Below the pieces are notes generated by a model. It was given only the letters and a program-made list of their open reading frames with translations. It was not told where the DNA came from and ran no database searches. Positions 42,801 to 51,383 of a stretch of 64,000 nt of DNA are shown in pieces. This DNA comes from an uncultured Treponema sp. Lineage in GTDB: Bacteria; Spirochaetota; Spirochaetia; Treponematales; Treponemataceae. Position 1 is the first letter of the stretch; each line of letters starts with the position of its first letter. Position numbers and translations under genes: made by a program. The stretch spans positions 186,001 through 250,000 of the forward strand of contig CAMKEG010000004.1 in the NCBI GenBank assembly GCA_946411505.1, read 5' to 3'.

Positions 42801-43435
42801 TCGAGGCCTTTACCCAGGACGTCAACTCAATCAACAAGCAAGGAACCGGCTTGGGCCTTTCCATCGTCAACAACCTTGTGCGCCTTATGGACGGAACAAT
42901 CAAATGCGATTCGGCGCCTGGCGAAGGAACAACCTTTACGATTAACCTTGACGTGGAAATTGTCGAGGCGGTCTACGGCGCCACGGAGCAGCCGAGCGAA
43001 GAGAAAAAGCGGACGGAGCTTATCGACCTTACAGGAAAGAAAATCCTTTTGGTCGAAGACAACGCGCTCAACCAAGAAATTTCCCGCCGCATCCTTCAAA
43101 AGAACGGAATGGAAGTCACAATCGCCGAAAACGGTTTGGTGGCGCTGGACAGGTTCTCTGAAAGCGCCGTGGGTGAATACGACCTTGTTTTGATGGACGT
43201 AATGATGCCGGTAATGGGCGGAATTGAAAGCGCCGGCCACTTGCGCAACATAGAACGCGAGGACGCGAAGGTTATCCCGATTGTGGCCCTTACCGCCAAC
43301 GCTTTCCAAGAGGACATCCAAAAATGCTTGGACGCGGGCATGAACACCCACTTGTCCAAGCCCATAAACCCTGTGCTGCTGATTCAGACTATTTCTGACC
43401 TAATCCGCGAACGGCAGGCCGCGGTCAATTCTTAG
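39887..43435 (+). CDS. Hybrid sensor histidine kinase with periplasmic ABC-substrate-binding-like sensor
   Basis: A 1182-aa membrane kinase. Order of parts: signal peptide or first membrane segment (1-25); an extracytoplasmic domain of about 310 residues resembling ABC_sub_bind periplasmic domains (KNVLFLTSSDASEKYYQTQI, GVPIVALGIERG); a membrane segment at about 345-370; two PAS-like regions; a HisKA domain with SHDLRTPMNG (His805); HATPase boxes NLLSNASKFTPP, DTGSGM and GTGLGLS; and a C-terminal receiver (KKILLVEDN, phosphoacceptor Asp1104 in LVLMDVMMPVMGG, conserved Lys in LSKPI). No DNA-binding output is present, so it probably passes phosphate to an Hpt protein elsewhere. The start is ATG 39887, about 8 nt after the predicted transcription start. 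Its 3' end overlaps the convergent barrel-like gene by 11 bp. Confidence 0.93.
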   Translation: MGRIRTKILALAAGFLIFSTGAFPAVTKVADNDIDLEDKNVLFLTSSDASEKYYQTQINCFKSQLPSNYRIYSQFINSDISFNSELFRLFYNFYNERAALPEINFIIAADNSALDFIQQSQDDFFKGVPIVALGIERGPRYDSAMRMSNIHVVLDEPYVEENIKLINSLFPRRRKIVFIGNNERQERLIDAVKIKFDIESEFKNISGLSRYQLVDYAKSIDKSSILFLPSSSDLNYNLVKSDEAVKILANNSENPIFTCHDICFGEGILGGYFVSQEKICESAVFIFKNLGFYKRMANTYGVNQPLTPEYFFDAVQMKKFNITKSSLNVKTIYINDNQNFVNSRNRLITLLIIMALLLTAIAILSVMFINRVKGLETLVGEERSKLNAIVSQSDALFWECYFDRGEDEIFLADDYPEDSDGSFTGDIAQGWIDSGIIPEEYLDKYNEMIGELKAGKESVSIDLPLLQEDIHTHLTTTRWKHIVYKIIEKKGDKVTKAIATAIDITNRKHAEEEYEGEMSYRSFINKEYPLYTRLNLTSNVIMEKMVNVPELSRAMVDTTSDNELEAIASIATTHGQNSNLPAAMTRKQLLTMFMNGNRSKEWDFYYEFKTGIIRWFSLSVELTSNPHTNCIEANIYLRDITNTKIMSISKDSVLDEEVEYIFWLDLSTANCHFIHSAQNISWLPAEKDNVEYYSMIETMLNDVVSSKDRPQVEDFFALKYLTVKLKDKQAANCTFEIITDNLRIAIKQVHSYFLNGNQNIIVFICRDITDITLFEKLQNEKLSKAIEQAEKANASKSDFLSRMSHDLRTPMNGVIGIAELAEDELDKPEAIKEDLRKIKSSSKYMVSLLNDILDMSKIESGKLEIRKSKSSVGEMLEFICTQAQTLCESKKIEFYCNRDPKLLMHYLVNVDKMHLQQIVMNLLSNASKFTPPQGRIEFLINILSKTDEKLSLELIVRDTGSGMTKEFQKVMFEAFTQDVNSINKQGTGLGLSIVNNLVRLMDGTIKCDSAPGEGTTFTINLDVEIVEAVYGATEQPSEEKKRTELIDLTGKKILLVEDNALNQEISRRILQKNGMEVTIAENGLVALDRFSESAVGEYDLVLMDVMMPVMGGIESAGHLRNIEREDAKVIPIVALTANAFQEDIQKCLDAGMNTHLSKPINPVLLIQTISDLIRERQAAVNS

Positions 43436-44261
43436 TTTCTTCTTTTTCTTTTGGCTTTATAACCCGGACTTTCTTTGTCTTGGGCGGGCGGGGAGAGTAT
43501 TTTACAAAGCTCTTGACGTTAAGCTTGTTCTTTGAGTAGCGGAAGCCCAATTGCGCCTGATATTCCCATGAAAAGTCAAAGGGCCGCATCCTGCGGTTGG
43601 AGCCGACGTTGGCGTTGTCCCAAGTCCACATTCCGCCGATGTTGAACGACCAACGGCTTGAAATAGGGAACTCCGCTTCCAGGCCGAGGCCCGCGCCTAC
43701 ATGGACATAATGCCATTTGTCGTGCAGCTGGTAAAGGACGTGAAAGCCAGGCTTTGCGCTTACCGTAACCCAATCCCAAAAATTCATTGAAAATTTGGCG
43801 CCGGTAAAAAGGTCAAAATTGTACAAAAGAGTTTGGGTGGTGACTTGCTTTACCTTGTTGAAAGTGTAGGCGTATGGATAATAAAAGGCGTTGCGGGCGA
43901 ACAAGTCAACGTTTATGCGGCTGCCGAAGACCAAAAAATTGTTTGTCGTCATCTCATAATAGGCGCCCGCCATTTGGTCGTTCCAAACAAAGTTGGAGCG
44001 GTTGGACTGCTTTTGTATTCTTGTGATGGAAGCCCATGTCACGCCCCAATTGTGAAGCAAGCCAAACTTGCGGCCCTTTTGTTCCACCAATTCTTGGATT
44101 GTGGCCCAGTGGCCCGGCGTTTCTTCGTCGGGAATGGGGTTGGATATTTTTGTTCCTGTGCCGGTGTGCAAAACAGTTATCGTCTTGTCTTTTGCGAAGG
44201 CAAGAGCGCCAAGGCAAAGAAGAGCGGCGGCGGCAATTTTAGTTTTATGGCAAAGTTTCAT
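43425..44261 (-). CDS. Predicted outer-membrane beta-barrel-like protein
   Basis: A 278-aa exported protein with a signal peptide (cleavage after LAFA) and a mature body of alternating aromatic/hydrophobic strands with glycine turns (WHYVHVGAGLGLEAEFPI, WSFNIGGMWTWDN, SWEYQAQLGFRYS), which looks like a barrel. The end is unlike a classic barrel: a Lys/Pro-rich tail (PRPPKTKKVRVIKPKEKEE) follows the last strand. It is the last gene of the FN3 lipoprotein operon, 15 bp after its neighbour. The start at 44261 is preferred over a TTG at 44276, which is part of the ribosome-binding site TTGGAGAG. Possible role as anchor or partner for the operon's lipoproteins is inferred from position only. Confidence 0.7.
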   Translation of the reverse strand: MKLCHKTKIAAAALLCLGALAFAKDKTITVLHTGTGTKISNPIPDEETPGHWATIQELVEQKGRKFGLLHNWGVTWASITRIQKQSNRSNFVWNDQMAGAYYEMTTNNFLVFGSRINVDLFARNAFYYPYAYTFNKVKQVTTQTLLYNFDLFTGAKFSMNFWDWVTVSAKPGFHVLYQLHDKWHYVHVGAGLGLEAEFPISSRWSFNIGGMWTWDNANVGSNRRMRPFDFSWEYQAQLGFRYSKNKLNVKSFVKYSPRPPKTKKVRVIKPKEKEETKN

Positions 44262-44276
44262 CGACTGGCTCTCCAA

Positions 44277-44633
44277 TCAGTTGTGGTAAAGACTAAGGTT
44301 TATTTGAGCGCCGTAAGAGTCAAACCAAGTCAAGTAAAGGAGACCGCCGCGAATGTCCCATTCGCTGTTGATGCTTCCGTCGTCCTTTGAAAAACTTATT
44401 ATGTTTTCAATGACAGTATAGTTTCCTGAATAGTTTTTTGTGTCGCCGTTGGTGTCCCTTATTGTGGCGCTAAAACTGCCGTCGTCGGCAAATGAGATTT
44501 TGTTGCCGGCGTTGTCCGACCAAGCGCCGTAAAGAGGGCTGGGTTTGTAGCAGGAAACGCACAGGGCGCTAAAGAAGGCCGCGAACAATGTTCCAAATAA
44601 AACAACCAAAGCGAATTTTTTAATGTTTTTCAT
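44277..44633 (-). CDS. Small lipocalin-like lipoprotein
   Basis: A 118-aa lipoprotein. The signal ends ALCVSC, so Cys28 is the likely lipid site (Cys25 possible). The mature part has short repeated beta strands of the kind LYGAWSDNAGNKISFADDGS, FSATIRDTNGDTK, YSGNYTVIENIISFS and LLYLTWFDS, resembling small lipocalin-like domains common in spirochaetes and Bacteroidetes. It contains no catalytic motif. The start is one base after the stop of the upstream FN3 gene (TAA-A-ATG), so translation is coupled. Function unknown. Confidence 0.75.
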   Translation of the reverse strand: MKNIKKFALVVLFGTLFAAFFSALCVSCYKPSPLYGAWSDNAGNKISFADDGSFSATIRDTNGDTKNYSGNYTVIENIISFSKDDGSINSEWDIRGGLLYLTWFDSYGAQINLSLYHN

Positions 44634-44634
44634 T

Positions 44635-47007
44635 TTATTTTTCTCCCCAGGTCCAATCGGCCTGAACTGTGATTTTTTCAGTTTTTCCGGCGTCTACCGA
44701 GCCGTCGTCTTTGTAAACGGAAAGGTTTCGGGTAACGCCATAGGTTCCGCCGCCGGCAGAGCCGCCCTTAATTTTAATTCCATCATAAACTACGCTTCCC
44801 GGATACATTCCTTGAACTGTGACGGTTCCGTCCATGGTGCCGTTGGTGTCCATGCCGGCGCTTGTGTTGGTGTTGCCGTCAAGCAAGAAGTAAACGCCAA
44901 GCGCTTTGTCGTCCATGATGTAGAAGTCCGCGTAGTTGGTGTAGCGCATGATTACGCGGCCTGAAACGCCTGAAATATGAGCGTCATAGCTAAGGGAGCC
45001 GCTTATCGTGCCTTGAGCGCTTTCCGTTCCAAGTTTGGCGGTGTTGCCGCTCTTGTGCATAAGGGTAAGCTTTTTTTGTGAGTTGAGCGTGGTCTTGATG
45101 TATTCGCGCACATACTGGTATGTGGTCAAGGCGCCGTATCCGACTTGGGGGTCGGTGTAGTTGGCGCCCTGTCCAAGGCTGTTGAGCGAAAGGACGCGGT
45201 AGTAGTAGTAGTTTCCGGCCTTGGCCTGCTCGTCTTTGTAAATGTAAGACGTGTCTGTAATGGGGCTTTCGTTGATTTTCTTAAAGCCCGACGTCGCTTT
45301 TGTAGAGCGGTAAATGTTGTAGCCGCCGTCCGCGCCGCCGTCTGGAGCCTGCCAATAAAGCTTTATGGCGTGAACGCCGTTGGCGTTGGCGTTGGCGTCG
45401 TCGTTGGTCAAGCCGGAAATCGCCGCGTTCTTTGTCGCGACCAAATTTTTGGCCGCGTATGGCGCCGGCGCTATGGCCGCGGACGGTTCGCTTTCTTCCG
45501 TTCCGTTTTTGACAGAAACTTTGTAGAACTTGTAGGCGCTCACTTTTTCTTCATACATGCCTTCTTCCGTTGACTTTGTGGGAGAGGTAAACTCAGCTAT
45601 TTGCGCAAAGCTTCCGGCGGCGCTGTCTCCGCCGTACACAACATAAGTGTAAGACTTCCAGTCCGCTTTTTTAATTGTGGCGGCTGTATTGTGGACACAG
45701 TCTTGGCTTCCAATGGCGGCGCTAAAGACTATTGTGTTTTGCGATATGTCGCCTTGAATCTTTTTTACGGCCACGCTTTGCGGCGGACTAAGTAGATAGG
45801 CTTCCGCTGGATTGGCAGATTCGTCGCCGGAATCGGACATGGCGCCTTTTAGTTCTTCGCTAGATGCGTCAATGCAACATGCTTGAACTTGATAGTAATA
45901 GAATTGGTTTGGCTTTAAGTTTTTTGTGTCTGTATAAGAGCAATCAGTCAATTCTTTGGCAACCATTTTTTGAGTTGAGTCGACTGACGAGTAGCGGTAG
46001 ACTTTGTATTTCAATGTGCCTGTGCCGCCGCTTGCCGCGTCCCAAGAAATTGTGATGCCGGCGGTTGTTGTCTCTCCACGTCCTTTTTCTACAACAACAT
46101 TTGACACTTGCGACGGAGCGCCGGGCTTTAGCGCGTAGCCAAGAGCCACTGGGCTTGCAACGCTTTCATTGCCGCTTGTTCCTATAGAAACGACTGTAAA
46201 ATAATATTCTTTGCCTTGGTTGGACGGGTCGATTTCAAGCTTAAAGTTTTTTTGGTTGCCGTATACCGCGGCGATTTGCGTTCCAGAACTTCCGTCGCTG
46301 TTGAGGCTGCGGAAAATTTTATAGCTTGAAATTGAGCCGACTGCCTTTTCCCATTTGATTTCAACAGCGTCAGTATATTTTCCGCAACTTGCCTTTACGC
46401 CGGAAGGCGGCGTCAAAAGGATTCCTTTTGCTTCAGGGTCTCTTTGCTCTGGCGGAACCGGGTCTCCGTTTTCATCGGTTTTGTAATAGTTTGGAAACCA
46501 TTCGCTTTCTTCGTATTTGTCGATTTTGTTTTCGGCAAGGACTCTGTAAAAAAAAGCGCTGTTGTAGGCTTCGTTGGAGTAGTTTAGGCGGTTGGCGGGC
46601 GTATCGTCAATGATTGTGTCCGTAAAACTTGTGTCCACGATGAAAGTTGAGTGCGGCAAAGACTCAAAGGCGCCTTCGTCCGGAACTTTCCATGAGCCGT
46701 CCGCGTTTTTTTCCGTGGCTATGGCGCGCTCAAGGCGATATGAACGGGCGTATGGAACCTTTTCCCAATTGATGACAATCTTGTTGCTGTACTCGCCGTT
46801 TGTCACAAAGATTTGGCTTGGAGAGGCGAGCTTTTCTATCTCCAACTTGGCCTCAAACATTTTGCTGAGCGTGGCGCCGTTTGTGGCTTGCTGCATGGGC
46901 ACGCGGTCCTGGAACATATCGGAGCAGCCTGCCAACAGCGCGGCGGACAAAGCGGCCGCGGCAAGAGAAATGATTTTTTTGCATTTTGTGAACGTTGTCT
47001 TTTTCAT
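44635..47007 (-). CDS. FN3-repeat lipoprotein (790 aa)
   Basis: Surface or periplasmic lipoprotein with a canonical lipobox LAGC (Cys28). After a short linker come about six or seven fibronectin type III-like units, recognisable by repeated IVINWEKV...YRLERA, ITISWDAA...YKVYRYSS and IKLYWQAP...YNIYRSTK strand pairs. The last 140 or so residues (about 627-765) are a different beta-rich domain (VIMRYTNYADFYI, GTMDGTVTVQGMYPG) that also appears at the end of the 1412-aa neighbour. Its start follows directly on the neighbour's stop (TAAATG). Such FN3 arrays act as spacers in surface proteins; binding partner unknown. Confidence 0.82.
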   Translation of the reverse strand: MKKTTFTKCKKIISLAAAALSAALLAGCSDMFQDRVPMQQATNGATLSKMFEAKLEIEKLASPSQIFVTNGEYSNKIVINWEKVPYARSYRLERAIATEKNADGSWKVPDEGAFESLPHSTFIVDTSFTDTIIDDTPANRLNYSNEAYNSAFFYRVLAENKIDKYEESEWFPNYYKTDENGDPVPPEQRDPEAKGILLTPPSGVKASCGKYTDAVEIKWEKAVGSISSYKIFRSLNSDGSSGTQIAAVYGNQKNFKLEIDPSNQGKEYYFTVVSIGTSGNESVASPVALGYALKPGAPSQVSNVVVEKGRGETTTAGITISWDAASGGTGTLKYKVYRYSSVDSTQKMVAKELTDCSYTDTKNLKPNQFYYYQVQACCIDASSEELKGAMSDSGDESANPAEAYLLSPPQSVAVKKIQGDISQNTIVFSAAIGSQDCVHNTAATIKKADWKSYTYVVYGGDSAAGSFAQIAEFTSPTKSTEEGMYEEKVSAYKFYKVSVKNGTEESEPSAAIAPAPYAAKNLVATKNAAISGLTNDDANANANGVHAIKLYWQAPDGGADGGYNIYRSTKATSGFKKINESPITDTSYIYKDEQAKAGNYYYYRVLSLNSLGQGANYTDPQVGYGALTTYQYVREYIKTTLNSQKKLTLMHKSGNTAKLGTESAQGTISGSLSYDAHISGVSGRVIMRYTNYADFYIMDDKALGVYFLLDGNTNTSAGMDTNGTMDGTVTVQGMYPGSVVYDGIKIKGGSAGGGTYGVTRNLSVYKDDGSVDAGKTEKITVQADWTWGEK

Positions 47008-50000
47008 TTATTGCTTCTCCCACCAAGTGCCGCTCATAGTCGGGAAATCTCCCGTACCGTTGTTTTGCTTTTCGCCCAAATCTGTCCAAAGCGCGAATGG
47101 GAACCATAACTTAAATGTAGTAGAGTTATCATTTGCTGGAACTGTTTCTTCTGTCGCGCCTGTTGATTGGTTCTTAAACTTCAAGGACAAATTCCATTTC
47201 GTTTTGCGTCCCCAATCATAATAATAATTTCCAGCCGCTAAAGTGACAGTGCCTTGATAAGATGGCAAACCTGTGTCATGGGTAACATTTATCGTGCAAG
47301 ACCCCAGTTGATATATTATGTTATCGTATGTCCAGCCAGTATCATTATCAGAGGCGCCATTTAGAATAAAACTACTTTCAAGCGCAGAATCGCTTCCAGG
47401 AAGTTCTGCAAAAATATTCTTGAAGTTGGTGAATGTATATTTTATATGATACATAGCAGGGACAGTATATGCATACGGCACTTCGATTTTGAAGGTTCCG
47501 CTTCCATATTTGGAGTCTAGCGTTCCTTCTTTGCCGCTAACCTTATGCAAAGCGTCAGCCACAATCAGCGAAACGCATTTGGCAAATTCTTGGTTTGTGA
47601 TTTTACGACAAGCGTAGTCTTCGCTGTAAGCCGTCACTGTTGAATCAGGCTTTTCTATCACGCTGTCGTCAAATTCGCTGAATTTATAAAGGTCCGCCTT
47701 GCTTGTCCTTGTGGCCACAATCTGATAATAGTGCTTGTAGTCGCGTTGAACTTTAAGCAAGCCGTTGTGGACGCCGGCGCCGGCAGAGTTATCCATGAAC
47801 TTTGGCTTTACAGTGACTTTTCTTGCTTCTGTTCCTGACGCTGCCTCTGCCGTAATGCTTGCGTCTCCCCAAGAGTAATTTTGCGCAGTTCCATTTTCGC
47901 CGTTTGCGTCGTAGGTGACCAATGTTTTGTAGTCAGAGTTGTTGTTAAGGTTTTTTAGCTTTAAGCTGTAGCTTTCCGGGCCGACAGCGCGGTCCACATT
48001 GCTTTCCGTGTTGTATGTTTTCCAAGTGGCTGTTTCAGAACAGTCAGCTTCTTCTTTTTTAGATCCTTGCAATTCCGGCAAAGTGAACAGGTAGCCAACG
48101 TTTTTAGCTTCGCCTGTAACAATTCGAGCGTCTTCTATTTTTGCCAAATAATCTTTGTAGGCGCTGTCTATGGCTGCTGTTTTTGTTGTGGCAAAGCTTC
48201 CGTTGTATGTAACCGCAAACTCCATTGATTCCAATTTGACGTTATTCCAATCAGTTTCTCTTGTATCCTCAGGCAAGATATCTTTCTTGAATATATAGTA
48301 ATTTATTGTAGAATCCAAGTCAGCGATTTTTGTCCAGTCGGCATCTTTCTTGGCCTTATAATATACTGTCGGATCGCGCGGTTTTTTGTCGTTGTTTGCA
48401 GGCGCGTCCCATGTAAGAACTACGCGGTCCGTGTATTCTGCCTTTGACGCCTCAAGGTTAAGGCCAAAGCCTGTCGTATATCCAAGAGTTTGGATTTTTG
48501 AGAAGTTTTTGTAGGGTTCGCCCGCGACGGCGCAGTCTTCCATAAGGTTGTCGGAAATGGATTTGGCGTCGCTTTCTTCCAAGACCGGCAAAACCGTGTA
48601 TGTGTATTTTATGCCAAGGCCTATGTATGATTGGCTTGTCTTCCATTGGTCGGAATCGTCCGAAGCTGTGTAATTGTCGGTAAGCGTGTATGTGGCGCCG
48701 GCGCTGTCGGCCGTTTTTGACACAACCGCCGCGCTTCCGGCGGATGCTGTTTCGTTGACTTTTACAGTGGTCGCGTCGGCGCTTACATAATAAACGTCGG
48801 TTTTTTCCGCGGCCAGGTTTGAAACGTTTCCGTCTTTATCAACGCTTCCGGGTATCGCTTGGCGGGTTCTATATACCGCATATCCTGCGGCGCCTTCCAA
48901 GCCTCTCCATGTGACTATGATTTTGTCGCCGTTTCTTTGCGTAGTGTCGGTTCCGGCAATCGCCGTAGTGGCGGGGCCGATGGTCCAAACAGATTTTTTG
49001 GCTTTAGTCGTGTCCTTTCCAACTTCGCTGCTTGATTCTATTTCTATGTCCGAAGCCTTTCCAGAAAGCGTCGCGTCGTTAAAGCCGTATGGCTTTTTGA
49101 TTGTAAGGGTGATTACGTCTGATTCAAGCTCAACATCGGCGCTTGAGCCGTCGGAGAGGCTTGAGCTTACCACTTGGCCTGCTTGATCCAATGTGATGCT
49201 GGCGCCGTTTCCAAAATCGTTCTTCTTTCCAAGCGTTATGTCATAGTGCTGCGCGGCCATGACTGTTGGCCAAGAAACGACGATTTGATTGTAATAGCGG
49301 CGGCTTACGATAGGCGCGGCGGTTCCAAGAGTTTCCACTGTTTGAGCCAAAGAAACGCTTTTTGAAGAGCCTTTTGCCGCCTCAAGGGTATAGTTGTATT
49401 TGTGTCCGCTTACAACATCCGTGTCATAAAAATTGGTTTGCGCTCCCAGCGGGAATTCTGTAGCGCCGATTCCTGTCAAAATTTGGTCGTTGTCTATAGT
49501 CGTTTCAGCCGTTCCGGCGGTAATGTCGGTCTTTAACAATTTGTAAGACACTCCGCTTTCCGCAAACCAAGAAAGCTTTGCCTTGTTGGTCCAACCGCCT
49601 TCAGCCTGCAAGTCCGCGTTTGGAAGATTCGCGTTTTCTGAAACGGAAACTTTGTTTCTGTCTTTTGTGCATGTCAAGTAATTGTTTGAGTCAATGGCGG
49701 TTGACGGATTTGTATATTCCTTGGAAATTATGTAAAGCGTGTATTCATAAGTTCCGCACAAGAATTCCGCGCCCGATGTCAAGTCGTAGTTTGCGACCAA
49801 GGCGTTTACCGCTTCCGCAGTGTCAAACATTTTATTGCCCTGCGCGTCAGAAAGCCATGCGCTTCCTTCCGCGTTGTCGCTGGCTCTCTTAAAGTCCTGC
49901 TTGACGGCAAATTTATAGAGCGAATCTTTTCCAAGCGCGTCCCAGCTGGCGGTAAATGTTACCGCGACATTTGAGATGTAATCGCTGTTGTTTGGATTTA

Positions 50001-51246
50001 TAGTTCGCTGTATTTCTTTGACGGCAAAAGCCGCTTCGTAAGCGGCCCAGCCAGTGGCGATGTTGGCGTCCTTTTCCTTGCTTTCCACTGTGGAGTTGAA
50101 TTTATATGTGTTTACCTTGCTGAAATTTAAGTCCACGCATGAAATGACGCGGTAATCGTATTTTATGCCTCGTTTTATTGAGTTGGCGCTTGCGATGACG
50201 GAATCTTCCCATTCAATTACATCGCCTTCTTTATAGGAGTTATAGTCATCTTTTGACGGAGCCGCGAGCTTTCCAGTAAAGTAGAGGCAAGGGACGATTG
50301 TAGACCATTCTTCCTCATTGTTCTTTTTGCGCTGAACCTTGAAGCAAATTGGGTAATCGTTTTCTACGCCAGCTTCTTCTTGGACTTGTATCTTTGTCGG
50401 AAGGTTTATTCTTAGCTTTACGCTTTGGACTGATTCGCCTTGGCTGGCCGTGAATTCAGGCGAAACCGGCTTGTACAGCGACAGCGTTTTTTGCGAGACC
50501 TTTGGGCTTGATTCGATTTTGCTTGTGTCGGCCTTTGTGTACGCGTCAACTCTAAACATGTATTCAGAATTTCCGCTTAGGTTTTCAAAAGTGTATTCCT
50601 CTATGGCGCGTTCGTTGGCCGCGTCCCACGCTTCGAAGGTGACGACCTTTTCTTCGCTGCCCTTAAAGGCGTGAATTTCATAGACAAGATTTTTTACGTA
50701 GCTGTCAAGGCTCACGTTCCCCATGTACCAAAATATAGTCGCGCTTGTGTCCAAAATTGATATGTCCGTGATTGCGGGCGTGGCGAGGCTTGTGCCTCTG
50801 ACTACGGAGCTGAACTCGGAATATTCGCCCCTGGAATTGGCCGCGCGCACTTTATAATAATAGGTTTTTCCGGAGCCGACGCTGTCGTCAAATTCTGTCT
50901 TAGTCGTTTCGCCGACTTTTACAAATGTGTCTGTTATGTTTTCCGCCGCATAAACTTCGTAGTATTTTGCTATTCCTACCGGCGTCCAAGAAAGGCTGAT
51001 TTTGCGTTTTTGGCCTTGGCTTACGGTATAGTAGCGCTCGGCGTATGTGACCGCGATGGGATTTCCTTCGTTGTCAGTAGTGTGTTCCGGAAAGGTGGGC
51101 GCGTAGAGCGTTTTGGAAGCTGTGGCGACCATTGTGGGCGGCGGGGCGCTTGTCATTTCCGCGCATGAGTTGAACGCGAGCAAGGCAATTGAAAATGCCG
51201 CCGCTCCAAGGCTTTTTAGCAGGAAAAAGCGTTTAAAAAGTTTCAT
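47008..51246 (-). CDS. Large FN3-repeat lipoprotein (1412 aa)
   Basis: First gene of the minus-strand surface operon. The signal peptide ends AFNSC, with Cys28 as lipid site. The body is a series of FN3-like units (ISLSWTPVGIAKYYEVYAAE, KYDYRVISC, LTWDAPANNDKKPRD and others) with some degenerate ones. Residues about 1215-1335 form the C-terminal domain shared with the 790-aa neighbour (YHIKYTFTNFKNIF, SYQGTVTLAAGNYY). The promoter is near consensus, and AGAGGA lies about 12 nt before the ATG. The stop touches the next ATG with no gap. The architecture parallels the giant Ig-like operon at 4390-30019, but the repeat type is different. Role inferred as cell-surface scaffold or adhesin. Confidence 0.82.
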   Translation of the reverse strand: MKLFKRFFLLKSLGAAAFSIALLAFNSCAEMTSAPPPTMVATASKTLYAPTFPEHTTDNEGNPIAVTYAERYYTVSQGQKRKISLSWTPVGIAKYYEVYAAENITDTFVKVGETTKTEFDDSVGSGKTYYYKVRAANSRGEYSEFSSVVRGTSLATPAITDISILDTSATIFWYMGNVSLDSYVKNLVYEIHAFKGSEEKVVTFEAWDAANERAIEEYTFENLSGNSEYMFRVDAYTKADTSKIESSPKVSQKTLSLYKPVSPEFTASQGESVQSVKLRINLPTKIQVQEEAGVENDYPICFKVQRKKNNEEEWSTIVPCLYFTGKLAAPSKDDYNSYKEGDVIEWEDSVIASANSIKRGIKYDYRVISCVDLNFSKVNTYKFNSTVESKEKDANIATGWAAYEAAFAVKEIQRTINPNNSDYISNVAVTFTASWDALGKDSLYKFAVKQDFKRASDNAEGSAWLSDAQGNKMFDTAEAVNALVANYDLTSGAEFLCGTYEYTLYIISKEYTNPSTAIDSNNYLTCTKDRNKVSVSENANLPNADLQAEGGWTNKAKLSWFAESGVSYKLLKTDITAGTAETTIDNDQILTGIGATEFPLGAQTNFYDTDVVSGHKYNYTLEAAKGSSKSVSLAQTVETLGTAAPIVSRRYYNQIVVSWPTVMAAQHYDITLGKKNDFGNGASITLDQAGQVVSSSLSDGSSADVELESDVITLTIKKPYGFNDATLSGKASDIEIESSSEVGKDTTKAKKSVWTIGPATTAIAGTDTTQRNGDKIIVTWRGLEGAAGYAVYRTRQAIPGSVDKDGNVSNLAAEKTDVYYVSADATTVKVNETASAGSAAVVSKTADSAGATYTLTDNYTASDDSDQWKTSQSYIGLGIKYTYTVLPVLEESDAKSISDNLMEDCAVAGEPYKNFSKIQTLGYTTGFGLNLEASKAEYTDRVVLTWDAPANNDKKPRDPTVYYKAKKDADWTKIADLDSTINYYIFKKDILPEDTRETDWNNVKLESMEFAVTYNGSFATTKTAAIDSAYKDYLAKIEDARIVTGEAKNVGYLFTLPELQGSKKEEADCSETATWKTYNTESNVDRAVGPESYSLKLKNLNNNSDYKTLVTYDANGENGTAQNYSWGDASITAEAASGTEARKVTVKPKFMDNSAGAGVHNGLLKVQRDYKHYYQIVATRTSKADLYKFSEFDDSVIEKPDSTVTAYSEDYACRKITNQEFAKCVSLIVADALHKVSGKEGTLDSKYGSGTFKIEVPYAYTVPAMYHIKYTFTNFKNIFAELPGSDSALESSFILNGASDNDTGWTYDNIIYQLGSCTINVTHDTGLPSYQGTVTLAAGNYYYDWGRKTKWNLSLKFKNQSTGATEETVPANDNSTTFKLWFPFALWTDLGEKQNNGTGDFPTMSGTWWEKQ

Positions 51247-51311
51247 AATAATGCAAATCCTCTATTTAAGTTAGACCCTTTTCCCATCCCAATTGTTTTA
51301 AAAACTGTTAT

Positions 51312-51340
51312 ATTGTAAAGAAATGTGTTTTTAGTGTCAA
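51312..51340 (-). promoter_or_regulatory. Promoter of the FN3 lipoprotein operon
   Basis: On the minus strand: TTGACA (51335-51340), 17 nt, TACAAT (51312-51317). A leader of about 65 nt precedes the ATG at 51246. Just upstream an inverted TTGACA/TGTCAA pair (51349-51354, 51368-51373) could be an operator. Confidence 0.75.
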
Positions 51341-51383
51341 GACGGTGTTTGACAAATTTGCGGAATGTGTCAATTTGCGGCTG

